From: Mucilaginibacter jinjuensis
GTDB lineage: Bacteria; Bacteroidota; Bacteroidia; Sphingobacteriales; Sphingobacteriaceae
Length of the DNA: 64,000 nucleotides
Assembly (NCBI RefSeq): GCF_028596025.1
Contig: NZ_CP117167.1
Location: 5,084,001 to 5,148,000, forward strand
Direction of reading: 5' to 3'
Shown here: in pieces, positions 36,089 to 45,970 of the stretch
How the letters are laid out: every line of letters begins with the position of its first letter
Position numbering within the stretch: the first letter of the stretch is position 1
The notes under the pieces: generated by a model
The model's database searches: none
Told to the model about the DNA's origin: nothing
The model's input: only the letters and a program-made list of their open reading frames with translations
Program-made: the position numbers and the translations under genes

Positions 36089-39000
36089 TTACAGTGTAAT
36101 GTCAAGACCTACTAAGAATGAACGTGATTGTGGATAGATACCTCTATCTACACCAAATATTCCGTTACCGTTAACATCACCAACTTCAGGATCAAATCCT
36201 TTGTAACCGGTAATAGTTACCAGGTTGTTGCTGCTTAAATAAACCCTTACGCGTTTAATATCTGCTTTAGTTAACCATGCTTTAGGCAGGTTGTAACCAA
36301 TTTGAGCAGTTTTGATGCGGAAATAAGCACCGCTTTGCAGATAGAAATTTGACGGGTTTTTTAAGTTGCCGTTAGGATCTGAATCTGATAAACGTGGGTA
36401 ATTGCTTGATGGGTTAGCCGGGCTCCATGCATTTAATGCTGCGATTTCGTAGTTAGCGGTTGGCAAATCTAAACGACGGTAAGCCTGGAATATTTTGTTA
36501 CCCCAAACACCCTGACCAAAGATTTTGATATCGAAACCTTTGTAATCAGCATTGAAGTTTACACCATAAGTCCAGGTAGGAAGCGGGCTTCCTAAGAATT
36601 TACGGTCGTTGTTATCAATTTTACCATCACCATTAATGTCTTCCCATTTAAAGTCGCCTGGTTTTGCATTTGGCTGTATCATTGTACCATTGTGGGTGTA
36701 AGCGTTAATTTCTGCCTGAGATTTAAAAGTACCTAACTCATTAAATCCGTAGAAAGAATTAACCGGCTGACCAACTATTGTACGTTGCAAAGGATAAGCT
36801 GATCCCTGGAAGTTTCCATTATCATAAAAAGGAATTGTACCCAGGTAGCTTACGTTGTTTTTGTTATAAGAGATGTTACCACCAACATTATAGTTAAATG
36901 CACCTACGTTGTTTTTGTAATTTAACTCTAACTCAATACCCTTATTTTCAAGGTTACCTACGTTTGCAGTTGGTGAAGCAGTATAGCCAGTATAACCTGG
37001 TACAGGAACTGCCTCAAGCATACCTTTGGTTAATTTACGATAAACATCAATTGTAACATTCAGGTTGTGTGCTAATACCGCATCCAAACCGATATCAGTG
37101 GTGTGTACAGACTCCCAACGCAAATCTGGATTTGAAGGGCTGCTGGTACTGTAACCAATACCTAACTGATCCTGACCAAATACATAGTTATGACCACTGC
37201 CTACAATTGAAGTATATTGGAAAGTACCTAATGATTGCTCATTACCTACAGAACCATAAGAACCTCTTAGTTTCAGGAAGTCAACAAATGTATCTTTCGG
37301 AAAGAAACTTTCTCTTGTAACAACCCATCCAACTTCAGCACCAGGGAATGTACCATAAATGTTGTTACTACCAAATTTAGAAGAACCATCGCGACGGATG
37401 ATACCTGTAAATAAGTAACGCTCATCATAATCGTAAGTAACACGGCCAAAAGTTGAAGCTGTATGGTAAGGCTGGTTCTCGTAACCTGAAGCAACTCTGT
37501 TAGCTGCCGGTAATGAGAAGTTAAATGAAGCCTGATCATAAGAAGTTGCAGGGATGTTATTGTAAGTGCCACCCAAACCAACTTCGCTTTGCTCCTGGGC
37601 ACTTGTACCCACTAATACGCTGAAGTTATGTAAACCTATTGTTTTACTGTAAGTAGCTGTGTTATCCCAATTCCAGGTTAAGTTACGGTTGCTGCCTCTG
37701 TATTCAGACTGGTTGGTTGTATTGCTGTTGTTTGAGTTTAAGTAGTAAAGCGGAGTATATGATTCGCTACCAAAAAAGGCTTGCTTACCATTAATCTGCG
37801 TTTTAATTTTTAAACCTTTGATGGGTTCAATTTCCACAAATGCATTACCTAACAAGTTGTGCGACCAATTGTAGTTACCCTGGATAGTTTGAGCATAAGC
37901 CATTGGGTTGGTTATCTCGTTACCTACATAAGGAGAAATACCGTAAGGTATGCCTGCACCATTTTTAACTGCATACTGGTTATAACCGGCAGCAATTGAT
38001 TGGTTGGTTTGTAAAACAGGAGTAATTGGATCAAGGTTTAATGATGAACTTAACGGACCACCAAACTCACTGTTTGTATTGAATGAACCCTGGCTGTTAG
38101 TGTAAGTATAAGTAAAGCTTTCACCTACAGTAAGCCATTTTTTAATTTTTGAATTGGTGTTTACTGCAAAGTTGTAACGTTTGTAGTTAGATTGATCTTT
38201 TAAAACGATACCGTCCTGATCTAAATAACCAAAAGATACGTAGTAAGTTGATTTATCTGTACCACCAGAAATATTTAGGTTATGGCTTTGAATTAAAGCA
38301 TTGTTGCTAAATATTTCGTTTTGCCAGTTTGTACCTGTACCGTATTGAGCCGGGTTACCAAAAGGAGCTGCACCGCCATCATTAGTAACAGACTGGTTTC
38401 TTAAAGTAGCATACTGGCTTGCATCAGCAAGTTTAACTTTGCTAACAGGGCCTTGTACACCGACATAACCGCTGTAGCTTAATTGAGGCGCACCAGATTT
38501 ACCTTTTTTGGTAGTAACCAATACAACGCCCGATGATGCACGTGAACCATAAATAGCTGCAGATGCATCTTTCAATACCTCGATTGATTCAACATCGTTA
38601 GGGTTAACGTTATCTAAACCACCGTTTAATACAACAACACCATCAATTACATATAATGGGTTACTGTTGTTGATAGATGTAATACCACGGATACGGATTG
38701 TTGGAGACGAACCCGGTGCACCGCTGCTTTGTACAACATTAACACCAGAGGTACGGCCTTGTAAAGCCTGATCGATACGGGTTACTTGCTGATCCTGGAT
38801 GTCTTTTGCACCTACGTGGCTGATAGCACCGGTTACTACACTTTTCTTTTGTGTACCGTAACCAATAACAACAACCTCGTTAAGGGCTTTAACATCAGCA
38901 GCTAATACAACATTGATAACGGTTTGCGTACCAACAGTAATTTCTTTAGGAGTATAACCTAAAAATTGTACTACTAATACAGCGTTAGGGCCGCTAACAT

Positions 39001-39517
39001 TTAATTTGAATGTACCATCAACACCTGCGCTTACACCATTGGTTGTACCTTTTTCGGTAACAGTTGCACCAATGATAGGTAAACCTGCATCGTCTGTAAT
39101 TTTACCTGTTACGGTATTAGCTGCAGCGTTTTGAGTTTCTGTAGCAGTTGTTTCTGTTGTAGTTACAACACCAGTAGTTGCAGGGGCAGCACTCTCATCG
39201 GCTTTGCCAAGAACAATCCTGTCTTTCATTACGCTGTACTGGATACCGTTTGTAGTTAACACCTGGTCCAGCACTTCTTTAAGCGGCTGGTTTTTGAAAT
39301 TAACCGATACCCTTTTAGTAACGTCTATTGAGTTTTTGCTGTATATAAATTTAACGTTATCTGTTTTTTGCAGATAATTTAAAACATCCAGTAAATTGGT
39401 ATTTTCCAGAGATACAGTTACTGTTTTCTCCAGCATGTTTTGAGCCTTTAAAGGGCTGGCATAAGTAATGCCGCTAACCATCGCGGTTATCACTATTTGG
39501 CTTAAAGTAATCTTCAT
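36089..39517 (-). CDS. SusC/RagA-type TonB-dependent receptor with STN domain
   Basis: A signal peptide (MKITLSQIVITAMVSGITYASPLKAQ) precedes an STN domain (ENTNLLDVLNYLQKTDNVKFIYSKNSID, about residues 35-95), which contacts the anti-sigma factor. A CarboxypepD_reg domain (VTGKITDDAGLPIIGATVTEKG) and the plug (VVVIGYGTQKKSVVTGAISHVGAKDI, RIRGITSINNSNPLYVIDGVV) follow, then the 22-strand barrel ending LVGLDITL. It imports a surface-bound oligosaccharide using TonB energy. The STN domain fits regulation by the adjacent FecR/sigma pair. The ORF stays open to an ATG at 39559, adding MQLSLRRPIPWCKI; I prefer the shorter start. Confidence 0.95.
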   Translation of the reverse strand: MKITLSQIVITAMVSGITYASPLKAQNMLEKTVTVSLENTNLLDVLNYLQKTDNVKFIYSKNSIDVTKRVSVNFKNQPLKEVLDQVLTTNGIQYSVMKDRIVLGKADESAAPATTGVVTTTETTATETQNAAANTVTGKITDDAGLPIIGATVTEKGTTNGVSAGVDGTFKLNVSGPNAVLVVQFLGYTPKEITVGTQTVINVVLAADVKALNEVVVIGYGTQKKSVVTGAISHVGAKDIQDQQVTRIDQALQGRTSGVNVVQSSGAPGSSPTIRIRGITSINNSNPLYVIDGVVVLNGGLDNVNPNDVESIEVLKDASAAIYGSRASSGVVLVTTKKGKSGAPQLSYSGYVGVQGPVSKVKLADASQYATLRNQSVTNDGGAAPFGNPAQYGTGTNWQNEIFSNNALIQSHNLNISGGTDKSTYYVSFGYLDQDGIVLKDQSNYKRYNFAVNTNSKIKKWLTVGESFTYTYTNSQGSFNTNSEFGGPLSSSLNLDPITPVLQTNQSIAAGYNQYAVKNGAGIPYGISPYVGNEITNPMAYAQTIQGNYNWSHNLLGNAFVEIEPIKGLKIKTQINGKQAFFGSESYTPLYYLNSNNSNTTNQSEYRGSNRNLTWNWDNTATYSKTIGLHNFSVLVGTSAQEQSEVGLGGTYNNIPATSYDQASFNFSLPAANRVASGYENQPYHTASTFGRVTYDYDERYLFTGIIRRDGSSKFGSNNIYGTFPGAEVGWVVTRESFFPKDTFVDFLKLRGSYGSVGNEQSLGTFQYTSIVGSGHNYVFGQDQLGIGYSTSSPSNPDLRWESVHTTDIGLDAVLAHNLNVTIDVYRKLTKGMLEAVPVPGYTGYTASPTANVGNLENKGIELELNYKNNVGAFNYNVGGNISYNKNNVSYLGTIPFYDNGNFQGSAYPLQRTIVGQPVNSFYGFNELGTFKSQAEINAYTHNGTMIQPNAKPGDFKWEDINGDGKIDNNDRKFLGSPLPTWTYGVNFNADYKGFDIKIFGQGVWGNKIFQAYRRLDLPTANYEIAALNAWSPANPSSNYPRLSDSDPNGNLKNPSNFYLQSGAYFRIKTAQIGYNLPKAWLTKADIKRVRVYLSSNNLVTITGYKGFDPEVGDVNGNGIFGVDRGIYPQSRSFLVGLDITL

Positions 39518-39534
39518 GATTTTACACCACGGAA

Positions 39535-39566
39535 TTGGCCTTCGTAAACTTAATTGCATATATTTG
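39535..39566 (+). promoter_or_regulatory. Predicted antisense promoter inside the susC 5' region
   Basis: On the plus strand TTG (39535-39537) and TATATTTG (39559-39566) are 21 bases apart, matching the -33/-7 Bacteroidota promoter, with the same spacing as the promoter at 22854. Transcription would start near 39573, running opposite to susC. Confidence 0.6.
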
Positions 39567-39572
39567 TTATGT

Positions 39573-39681
39573 TTCTATGTTAAAAATGAGACAATTAAAG
39601 CCCATACACCATCTAATGGTGTCGTTCGCAACGGGGCTTACTTAAAGCTTAGGAGTGCTCGCAACACTTCTAAGTTTTTTT
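39573..39681 (+). ncRNA. Predicted cis-antisense small RNA to the susC leader
   Basis: Downstream of the predicted promoter come a stem AGCCC (39599-39603) / GGGCT (39634-39638) enclosing the hairpin ACACCAT-CTA-ATGGTGT (39606-39622). A terminator hairpin follows (CTTAGGAGTG / CACTTCTAAG, 39648-39674), then seven T residues. No plus-strand protein gene accounts for this terminator. The transcript of about 110 nt would be complementary to the region just upstream of the susC start. This is the position and orientation of the antisense RNAs known to repress polysaccharide utilization loci in Bacteroides (DonS type). Confidence 0.6.
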
Positions 39682-39759
39682 GTTTTATTGGAGTTGGATT
39701 TCCCTTCAGGTTTGTAGTTTATTCTTCATAAGCGTTTATTATTTGGGTAAACTAATTGG

Positions 39760-40782
39760 TTATATAAGTTCTATACTATCTTTTTTGATCTGGTAATTTA
39801 CATTGAGCGTCTTTTTAAGCGCTTCCAATACATCGGCCATGTTAAAGCCAGCCAAATCAGCCGTTAAAACATAATGGTTTATTTTAGCACTGCCTGCTTT
39901 AATGTGTACATGGTAGGTAGCATTAAGCACAGGTATAATTTCATTTAACGGCTTATTATCGAATGAGAGGTTAACCCTGTTCCAGATCTGTAAAGCTGGC
40001 TCGTTAACAGCTTCCTGCATTTTTAATACATGCTGAGCTACCAGGCAAATCACTTTCTGGTGCGGGTAAAGCATCACCTCACCTTTCTCTAATTTTAATG
40101 AAGCAACATGGTTTGATTTAATAGCTACAGAAACCTTACCCGTTAATACAGATACATCGGCCTGGTTACTTAATGCATTATCGCGTACCAAAAAACTGGT
40201 GCCCCAAACTTTGGTTATCATAGCGTTGCTATTGATAATAAATGGGCGTTTAGGGTTTTTAGATATTTCGAAAAAACATTCGCCTTGCATCGAAACGTTT
40301 CTTGATGCGGCAGCAAACTTTTCAGGGAATCGTAATTGCGAATGCGGGCTTAACCAAACCGAACTATGATCGGGCAGGTTTGATTTGTATATCTGATTAG
40401 AATTGTTGGTTACAACAATGATGTGCTTTTCAGGATCGGGCCCATCAGATGCGTTTTTTATTTTAGCAGTATAAAGCATCGCAACTGCACCCAATACAAA
40501 AATTACAGCAGCCGCACCGGCAAGTTTATACCATATGCCAACATTACGCGTTATTGGCTGTATAGGGGCTTCGGTTTCGCCTTCTGCCCTGGCTATATCG
40601 AAAAGTATTTTTTGGTACAGATGTTCTTCCAGCTCTTGCTCTTCAGCGAAACTCATGTCAGAAATACCATCAGGCTCATGTTCAAAAGAGGCATACCATT
40701 GTTTTACCAATGTTTGCTCCGCTTGTGTGCATTCGCCCTTAATATACTTCTCCAGTAATTCTACGGGTACAGGTTTCTTCAT
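39760..40782 (-). CDS. FecR-domain anti-sigma factor
   Basis: The N-terminal ~85 residues form a cytoplasmic sigma-binding region (LLEKYIKGECTQAEQTLVKQWYAS), followed by one membrane helix (WYKLAGAAAVIFVLGAVAMLYTA). The FecR periplasmic domain comes next (LPDHSSVWLSPHSQLRFPEKFAAASRNVSMQGECFFEISKNPKRPFII), with a C-terminal DUF4974 region (NLSFDNKPLNEIIPVLNATYHVHIKAG). It transmits the signal from the STN domain of SusC to the adjacent ECF sigma factor. It lies 86 bases after the sigma gene and 240 bases before susC. Confidence 0.93.
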   Translation of the reverse strand: MKKPVPVELLEKYIKGECTQAEQTLVKQWYASFEHEPDGISDMSFAEEQELEEHLYQKILFDIARAEGETEAPIQPITRNVGIWYKLAGAAAVIFVLGAVAMLYTAKIKNASDGPDPEKHIIVVTNNSNQIYKSNLPDHSSVWLSPHSQLRFPEKFAAASRNVSMQGECFFEISKNPKRPFIINSNAMITKVWGTSFLVRDNALSNQADVSVLTGKVSVAIKSNHVASLKLEKGEVMLYPHQKVICLVAQHVLKMQEAVNEPALQIWNRVNLSFDNKPLNEIIPVLNATYHVHIKAGSAKINHYVLTADLAGFNMADVLEALKKTLNVNYQIKKDSIELI

Positions 40783-40868
40783 GAAAAGAAAATAATTCGG
40801 TTATAATAAAGAGATGACGTTTCAAAACAACGTACCCCCCAAAAGAAAATTAAATATTTTTAGATTTT

Positions 40869-41450
40869 TTATCTGAGCAGTAATGCAACCACAATTACAA
40901 GGTAATGGCTAAGGCCGTGACGCAATCTTTTAAGCGCATTGGTTAAGTGGTTTTCTACTGTTTTTTCTGAGATGCTTAATTGCAGTGCAATCTCTTTGTT
41001 GCTTTTATGCTCTTTACGGCTCAGTTCATATACAGAGCGGCATTTATCGGGCAACTGGCTTACTTCGTTTTCTATAGTGTAGGTAAGCTCTTTCAGCATA
41101 ATCTCGTTTTCGGTAGAGTTATCTACCTCCGAATGCAAAATTTTAAAAGCTTCCTGGTATTTTGTACGGATAGTTTCTTTACGGAACTGATCAATAATAC
41201 GATGGGTAATAGCGGTGTGTAAATACCCCCCAACTGTAGTATTAATTTGCAACTGGCTTCTTTTAATCCACAGGTTGGTAAAAACCTCCTGTACAATTTC
41301 TTCGGCCAGTTCTTTACTTTTTAAACGCTTATAAGCGTCACTGTATAGTCTTTTCCAGTGGCGTGCATAAATCTCCCTGAACGCATTAAGCCTGTCTTGC
41401 CGTAGCAATCCCATCAATTCATCTTCAGACAGCTTAGTAAAATCGGTCAT
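40869..41450 (-). CDS. ECF RNA polymerase sigma factor (FecI-like, Bacteroidota type)
   Basis: Sigma region 2 is seen as AFREIYARHWKRLYSDAYKRLKSKELAEEIVQEVFTNLWIKR. Region 4 is LPDKCRSVYELSRKEHKSNKEIALQLSISEKTVENHLTNALKRLRHGL. Spacing and length (193 residues) match the extracytoplasmic-function factors paired with FecR in glycan-uptake loci. The last dozen residues are hydrophobic (HYLVIVVALLLR), a common feature of the Bacteroidota subgroup. It should direct transcription of susC and susD when the FecR partner is triggered. Confidence 0.94.
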   Translation of the reverse strand: MTDFTKLSEDELMGLLRQDRLNAFREIYARHWKRLYSDAYKRLKSKELAEEIVQEVFTNLWIKRSQLQINTTVGGYLHTAITHRIIDQFRKETIRTKYQEAFKILHSEVDNSTENEIMLKELTYTIENEVSQLPDKCRSVYELSRKEHKSNKEIALQLSISEKTVENHLTNALKRLRHGLSHYLVIVVALLLR

Positions 41451-41819
41451 TTCGTAGATAGCAACAGGATGTTATGTTAACAAAAAATTAAAACAGTTTG
41501 CAAAACTCAAAAAAAATCAGGGGATTAACAATCTATTGAATGTAATAATTTGACAATCCCGGTCATTTTTTAACGATTATGCAATGTTGATATTGTACTT
41601 GTTTTTGTTACAAAAGTATCATTCTGCACTTAAAATGGTGTATTTACTACACTAACTTTACATTAACCTGTACAAACGGACACTTTAAATAAAAATTTAA
41701 ATGTTGTAACATATTTGCGATGGTTGTGGTGTAAAACCATTAAATTTTATATTTCTTAGTTCAGCAAATTATCTGAAACCTGTAGCTTTAATTTAATTTC
41801 ATTTTTCATCTGCTTTTAT
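41451..41819. other. Divergent regulatory region of the glycan locus
   Basis: 369 AT-rich bases between the sigma gene (minus) and the glycoside-hydrolase-like gene (plus). No gene and no clear TAnnTTTG box at a fitting distance is visible; the promoters here may be ECF-sigma dependent. Confidence 0.4.
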
Positions 41820-44807
41820 ATGCTTAAAAATGCCTTCCTTTTCGTTGCCCTGTTTATTTTATGCTTTACTGTTTCGGCACAACCTGTAAAATATGTTTCG
41901 GGTAATAATTCATGGGATCCCGATTCATTAGGCAATCATCGTGCAGTTGTTAATGTACTTACTGCAGGCAAGGTTAGTAAAGCGATAATTGAATGGCGCC
42001 GACGAGACGACCCAACCGATAAGGAGATTATTGTAGTAGATGCCAAAAGCAACAAACGGATATTAAATGTAAAAGCTGAAGAGATCTCGCGCGAAAAGGG
42101 AACGGTTTATTTTGAGCCAACATCAGGTCCTGGCAAATACTATATTTATTATATGCCTTACAAGGTAACTGCGCGGTCTAACTATCCGAAAGCGGTTTAT
42201 AATAAGATGATCAATACCGCATCTGCAACCTGGCTGGCTACAAGTACTGCGAAAGCTACACAAGCTGCGTTATTATACCTCGAATCTGTTAACGCCATGA
42301 ACAGTTTTTACCCAATGGAGGTAATTGCAACGCAACATGAAATAAGTAATTTAATAAAAACCAACGCCAACAAGCCCTACCTCGTTTTTACCGAAGATCG
42401 CGAGCACCCCACAAAGATGTCACACGATTTACCACAACGATGGGTGCAAAAAGGCATCACCAATAAATTTACCGGAGAAACTTTAAAAGGCGAAAATTAC
42501 AGTTACCAACTGGGCCTGTACCCGGTTAATCAAAACCTGCAACAAGTAAAATTAATTTTCAGCGACCTGAAAGATGCCGCCGGCCACCGTATCCCATCAT
42601 CTGTAATGAGCTGTTTAAATACCGATGGCACTAAATACGATGGCACACCATTGAGCAACGTAGTTAATATAAACAAAGGTGATGTACAAACTTTGTGGTG
42701 CCTGGTAAATATCCCGACTCAAACTATTGCCGGTACATATACTGGCATTGTAACGGTAAAAGCGGCCAATGCGGCATCAACCAATATTAAAATCAGCCTC
42801 ATCGTAAAAAATCAAACAGCTATAAAAAACGGTGTGAATGAACCTTGGAAACAGACACGTTTAACATGGCTTAACTCAACCCTGGCACAGAAAAACGATG
42901 TTATAAAACCTTACACACCGTTACAGGTAGATGATAAAACGATCAGCCTGCTGGGCCGTAAATTAATATTGAACAGCAACGGTTTTCCCGATCAGATCCA
43001 AACTTTCTTCACACAGGAGATGACCGGAACAACAACCACGCCTAAAAACCTTTTGACCGAGGGAATCCATTTTCACATCATCAATTCGGCAACACATAAA
43101 GATATTGCCTTAAAAAACGAGGGCATAACCTTTACCGAAAAGCAACCCGGCACAGTAAAATGGCAGGCCAGCAACACGTCGGACTTAGTAAAGATGGATG
43201 TAGATGCTTCAATAGAATTTGATGGTTATCTGTTTTACACCGTTAAGATAACTGCACTACAGGATGTGGACCTTGACGATATTAAACTGCATATCCCCTT
43301 CGATAATGCTTCGTCGAAATACCTCATCGGCCTTGGCCAAAAAGGTGGCTTACGACCCGATACCGTAAAATGGAAATGGGACGTAGCCTCCAAAAATCAG
43401 GACGGCGCCTGGGTTGGTGAAGTAAATGCAGGTCTGCAATATTCATTACGTGACGAAAATTATGTGCGCCCGCTCAACACCAATTTCTATCTGCAAAAAC
43501 CACTGATACTGCCAACATCTTGGGGTAATAACGGCAAGGGAGGTATTTGGATGGGTATCAAAGGAAAATCAATGCTATCTGAAAATTACAGCGGCGCCCG
43601 AAGCATGAAAAAAGGCGACGTACTCCACTATAATTTCACTTTGTTGATTACTCCTTTTCACACCATCGATACCGATTTTCAATGGGCTACCCGTTTTTAT
43701 CATAAATACAACAACCTCGATTCCATTAAGGCAACCGGTACTACGGTGATCAACATTCATCATGCCACGCCGATAAATCCTTATATCAACTATCCATTCA
43801 TCGCCCATAAAGCCATGAAGAGTTATATCGATTCGGCACACCAGCTGGGTTTAAAAGTGAAGATCTATAACACCGTTCGCGAACTATCTAACAGTGCTTA
43901 CGAAACTTTCCCCATGCGTAGCCTCGGCCACGAAATTTACTCTACCGGCAAAGGTGGCGGTTACTCCTGGCTGCAGGAACATCTGGGCAACGATTATATT
44001 GCTGCCTGGTACGTGCCCGAAATTAAAGATGCAGCCATCGTAAACAGTGGTATGAGCCGCTGGCATAATTATTACGTGGAGGGCATGAACTGGCTGGTGC
44101 AAAACGTAGGTATTGATGGCATTTATCTGGATGATGTGGCCTTCGACCGGATTACCATGAAGCGGATTAAACGGGTATTAACGCAGGATGGGCACCCGGG
44201 TATTATCGATCTGCATTCGGCCAATCAATACAACAAGAGTGATGGATTTAACAACAGCGCCAACTTGTATATGGAGCACTTCCCCTACCTTAACCGCTTA
44301 TGGTTTGGCGAGTATTTTGATTACGAGAAAAATGACGCCGATTTCTTTTTAACCGAAGTATCGGGCATACCGTTTGGCCTGATGGGCGAAATGCTGCAAG
44401 GCGGCGGCAACCCGTGGCGTGGCATGATATTCGGCATGACAAACCGTATGCCCTGGAGCGATAATGCCGACCCACGACCAATATGGAAGGCCTGGGACGA
44501 TTTTGGTATGCAAGGCACCAAAATGATTGGTTACTGGGTAGATAGCAATCCGGTTAAAACAAGCGACAACAAAGTATTGGCAACCGTTTACAAAAAGAAT
44601 AACAAAGCTATGATTTCGATAGCCAGCTGGGCAAGTGATGACATCAAAGTAAAACTTCAGATTGACTGGAAGGCTTTAGGCATAGATCCTGCCAAAGCCA
44701 TTATCACTGCACCAGAAATCAAGAATTTTCAACCGGCTGTCAAGTTTGGAGTTAATGACGAGATACCTGTATCGAAAGGTAAAGGATGGTTGTTAATAGT
44801 GCAGTAG
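41820..44807 (+). CDS. Secreted glycoside-hydrolase-like protein (GH123-related type)
   Basis: After a signal peptide (MLKNAFLFVALFILCFTVSAQ) come N-terminal beta-sandwich modules (about 25-340). A large central and C-terminal region follows, with TIM-barrel features: VKIYNTVRELSNSAYETF, YYVEGMNWLVQNVGIDGIYLDDVAFDR (a Leu-Asp-Asp strand end, a plausible catalytic-site carboxylate) and HPGIIDLHSANQYN. The protein resembles the DUF6067/GH123-like glycosidases of Bacteroidota. It stands divergent from the sigma/FecR/SusC/SusD genes and should cut the glycan that SusC imports. The cleaved linkage cannot be assigned from the sequence. Confidence 0.78.
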   Translation: MLKNAFLFVALFILCFTVSAQPVKYVSGNNSWDPDSLGNHRAVVNVLTAGKVSKAIIEWRRRDDPTDKEIIVVDAKSNKRILNVKAEEISREKGTVYFEPTSGPGKYYIYYMPYKVTARSNYPKAVYNKMINTASATWLATSTAKATQAALLYLESVNAMNSFYPMEVIATQHEISNLIKTNANKPYLVFTEDREHPTKMSHDLPQRWVQKGITNKFTGETLKGENYSYQLGLYPVNQNLQQVKLIFSDLKDAAGHRIPSSVMSCLNTDGTKYDGTPLSNVVNINKGDVQTLWCLVNIPTQTIAGTYTGIVTVKAANAASTNIKISLIVKNQTAIKNGVNEPWKQTRLTWLNSTLAQKNDVIKPYTPLQVDDKTISLLGRKLILNSNGFPDQIQTFFTQEMTGTTTTPKNLLTEGIHFHIINSATHKDIALKNEGITFTEKQPGTVKWQASNTSDLVKMDVDASIEFDGYLFYTVKITALQDVDLDDIKLHIPFDNASSKYLIGLGQKGGLRPDTVKWKWDVASKNQDGAWVGEVNAGLQYSLRDENYVRPLNTNFYLQKPLILPTSWGNNGKGGIWMGIKGKSMLSENYSGARSMKKGDVLHYNFTLLITPFHTIDTDFQWATRFYHKYNNLDSIKATGTTVINIHHATPINPYINYPFIAHKAMKSYIDSAHQLGLKVKIYNTVRELSNSAYETFPMRSLGHEIYSTGKGGGYSWLQEHLGNDYIAAWYVPEIKDAAIVNSGMSRWHNYYVEGMNWLVQNVGIDGIYLDDVAFDRITMKRIKRVLTQDGHPGIIDLHSANQYNKSDGFNNSANLYMEHFPYLNRLWFGEYFDYEKNDADFFLTEVSGIPFGLMGEMLQGGGNPWRGMIFGMTNRMPWSDNADPRPIWKAWDDFGMQGTKMIGYWVDSNPVKTSDNKVLATVYKKNNKAMISIASWASDDIKVKLQIDWKALGIDPAKAIITAPEIKNFQPAVKFGVNDEIPVSKGKGWLLIVQ

Positions 44808-44815
44808 CGTAACAC

Positions 44816-44843
44816 AAAAGCCTCAATTAAATTGAGGCTTTTT
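44816..44843. terminator. Bidirectional terminator between the glycosidase and tRNA-Ala
   Basis: AAAAGCCTCAATT (44816-44828) and its reverse complement (44830-44842) form an A/T-flanked stem ending in a T run. It lies 9 bases after the glycosidase stop codon and 6 bases beyond the tRNA 3' end, so it can terminate both transcripts. Confidence 0.85.
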
Positions 44844-44849
44844 ATAATG

Positions 44850-44923
<74 letters not shown>

Positions 44924-44991
44924 GTGGATTGGGTGGCAAATATATTACAATAAGCAATAAAATGAAACTGATAATTGATTTTATTTTAACA

Positions 44992-45765
44992 CTACCTTTT
45001 TACAAAGTCGGCATAGCTGCGTTTGATGTACATCATCATATCGTAGTCTGTCATTTTCTGGGTATCGCCCAAACCCAGTTGGTATTTTTCAGTGAACCGA
45101 CGCAGCGAATCGCCCTTTAAACCTGTCAACGCATTTATTTTCTGTCTTGAGAATCTTTGGCCTGCATAGTTGTATTGTTCGTTGGCTATCAGTTCTTTCT
45201 GCAGTTTAGTTGTTTTAGATTTTTTATCGCCAATTTTATTTACAACCTGCAACAGGTTTACACTTAGTATGGTAGTGGTACTATTGGGTGCGGTTACATT
45301 ATCGTACGGGATGTAATTATTTATTTTGGCGTTATTAATAAAAATGTCCTGAACGCCTATCGCTTTATGATTAAACACGTATGAGAATTGCTCCCGGTTA
45401 TTAATGGAGTCTACGTTTAAGTTCCTGTGCCCCCTAACAGATACCTCGTTCAACATTAGTGAAACGGGTTCCATGATAATTTTTAACGTGTCGGGCTTGT
45501 TCTTTGGCCTGTAACTTAGCCGGTAGGTTTTATAACCCGCATGTACAATATTAATACTATCACCTGCACTAATATGCGAAATCCTGAAAATACCGGTAGA
45601 GCTGGTGTATACCTTGCCACCTGCTGTTGTTATAATAGCACTTGCAATGGGAAGCCGGGTGCTTCTTTCTACTACTAAACCGGTTACAGATTGCGCTGAA
45701 AGCTGATGAGATAGTACCATAAATACCAAAACGCATAACAATCGATAATTTACATGCATTTTCAA
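44992..45765 (-). CDS. Secreted protein with carboxypeptidase-like regulatory domain
   Basis: A signal peptide (MHVNYRLLCVLVFMVLSHQLSAQ) is followed by a CarboxypepD_reg-like beta-sandwich (VTGLVVERSTRLPIASAIITTAGGKVYTSSTGIFRISHI, about 26-110) ending LMLNEVSVRG, as in the N-terminal part of TonB-dependent receptors. The remaining ~140 residues are basic and helical without a plug or barrel. It is therefore a stand-alone envelope protein, not a truncated SusC. Such proteins are common in Bacteroidota and their role is unknown. It is transcribed towards tRNA-Ala. Confidence 0.82.
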   Translation of the reverse strand: MKMHVNYRLLCVLVFMVLSHQLSAQSVTGLVVERSTRLPIASAIITTAGGKVYTSSTGIFRISHISAGDSINIVHAGYKTYRLSYRPKNKPDTLKIIMEPVSLMLNEVSVRGHRNLNVDSINNREQFSYVFNHKAIGVQDIFINNAKINNYIPYDNVTAPNSTTTILSVNLLQVVNKIGDKKSKTTKLQKELIANEQYNYAGQRFSRQKINALTGLKGDSLRRFTEKYQLGLGDTQKMTDYDMMMYIKRSYADFVKR

Positions 45766-45853
45766 GGATGATTAGGTGTGTATACTAATATCGGCAAATT
45801 TTATCTTAAATAGTAGTTAAAATTTGTTAATACCCGTATTTAACCGTTCAACA

Positions 45854-45970
45854 CTAAAAAATGTCCGAATGTTCTGATAATTCTTTCTCTGGTTTAACAA
45901 TTATGTAAATAATTGCAAGTAGACAAACTACTAATACGAAGCGTGTAAAAAGGTAAACGAAATTTTCCAT
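45854..45970 (-). CDS. Small single-pass membrane protein, 38 aa
   Basis: The minus-strand ORF starts with ATG at 45970 and encodes MENFVYLFTRF, then a clean hydrophobic helix (VLVVCLLAIIYIIV) and a charged tail (KPEKELSEHSDIF). Positive residues flank the membrane helix as in real micro-proteins. I do not know a family. It is short, so it could be spurious, but composition and topology favour a real gene. It lies upstream of the CarboxypepD-domain gene on the same strand, 88 bases away. Confidence 0.45.
   Translation of the reverse strand: MENFVYLFTRFVLVVCLLAIIYIIVKPEKELSEHSDIF

Noticed and set aside
39468..39731. 87-codon plus-strand ORF overlapping the susC leader
   Set aside because: Opposite to the SusC signal peptide; the plus-strand terminator within it suggests a non-coding RNA instead.
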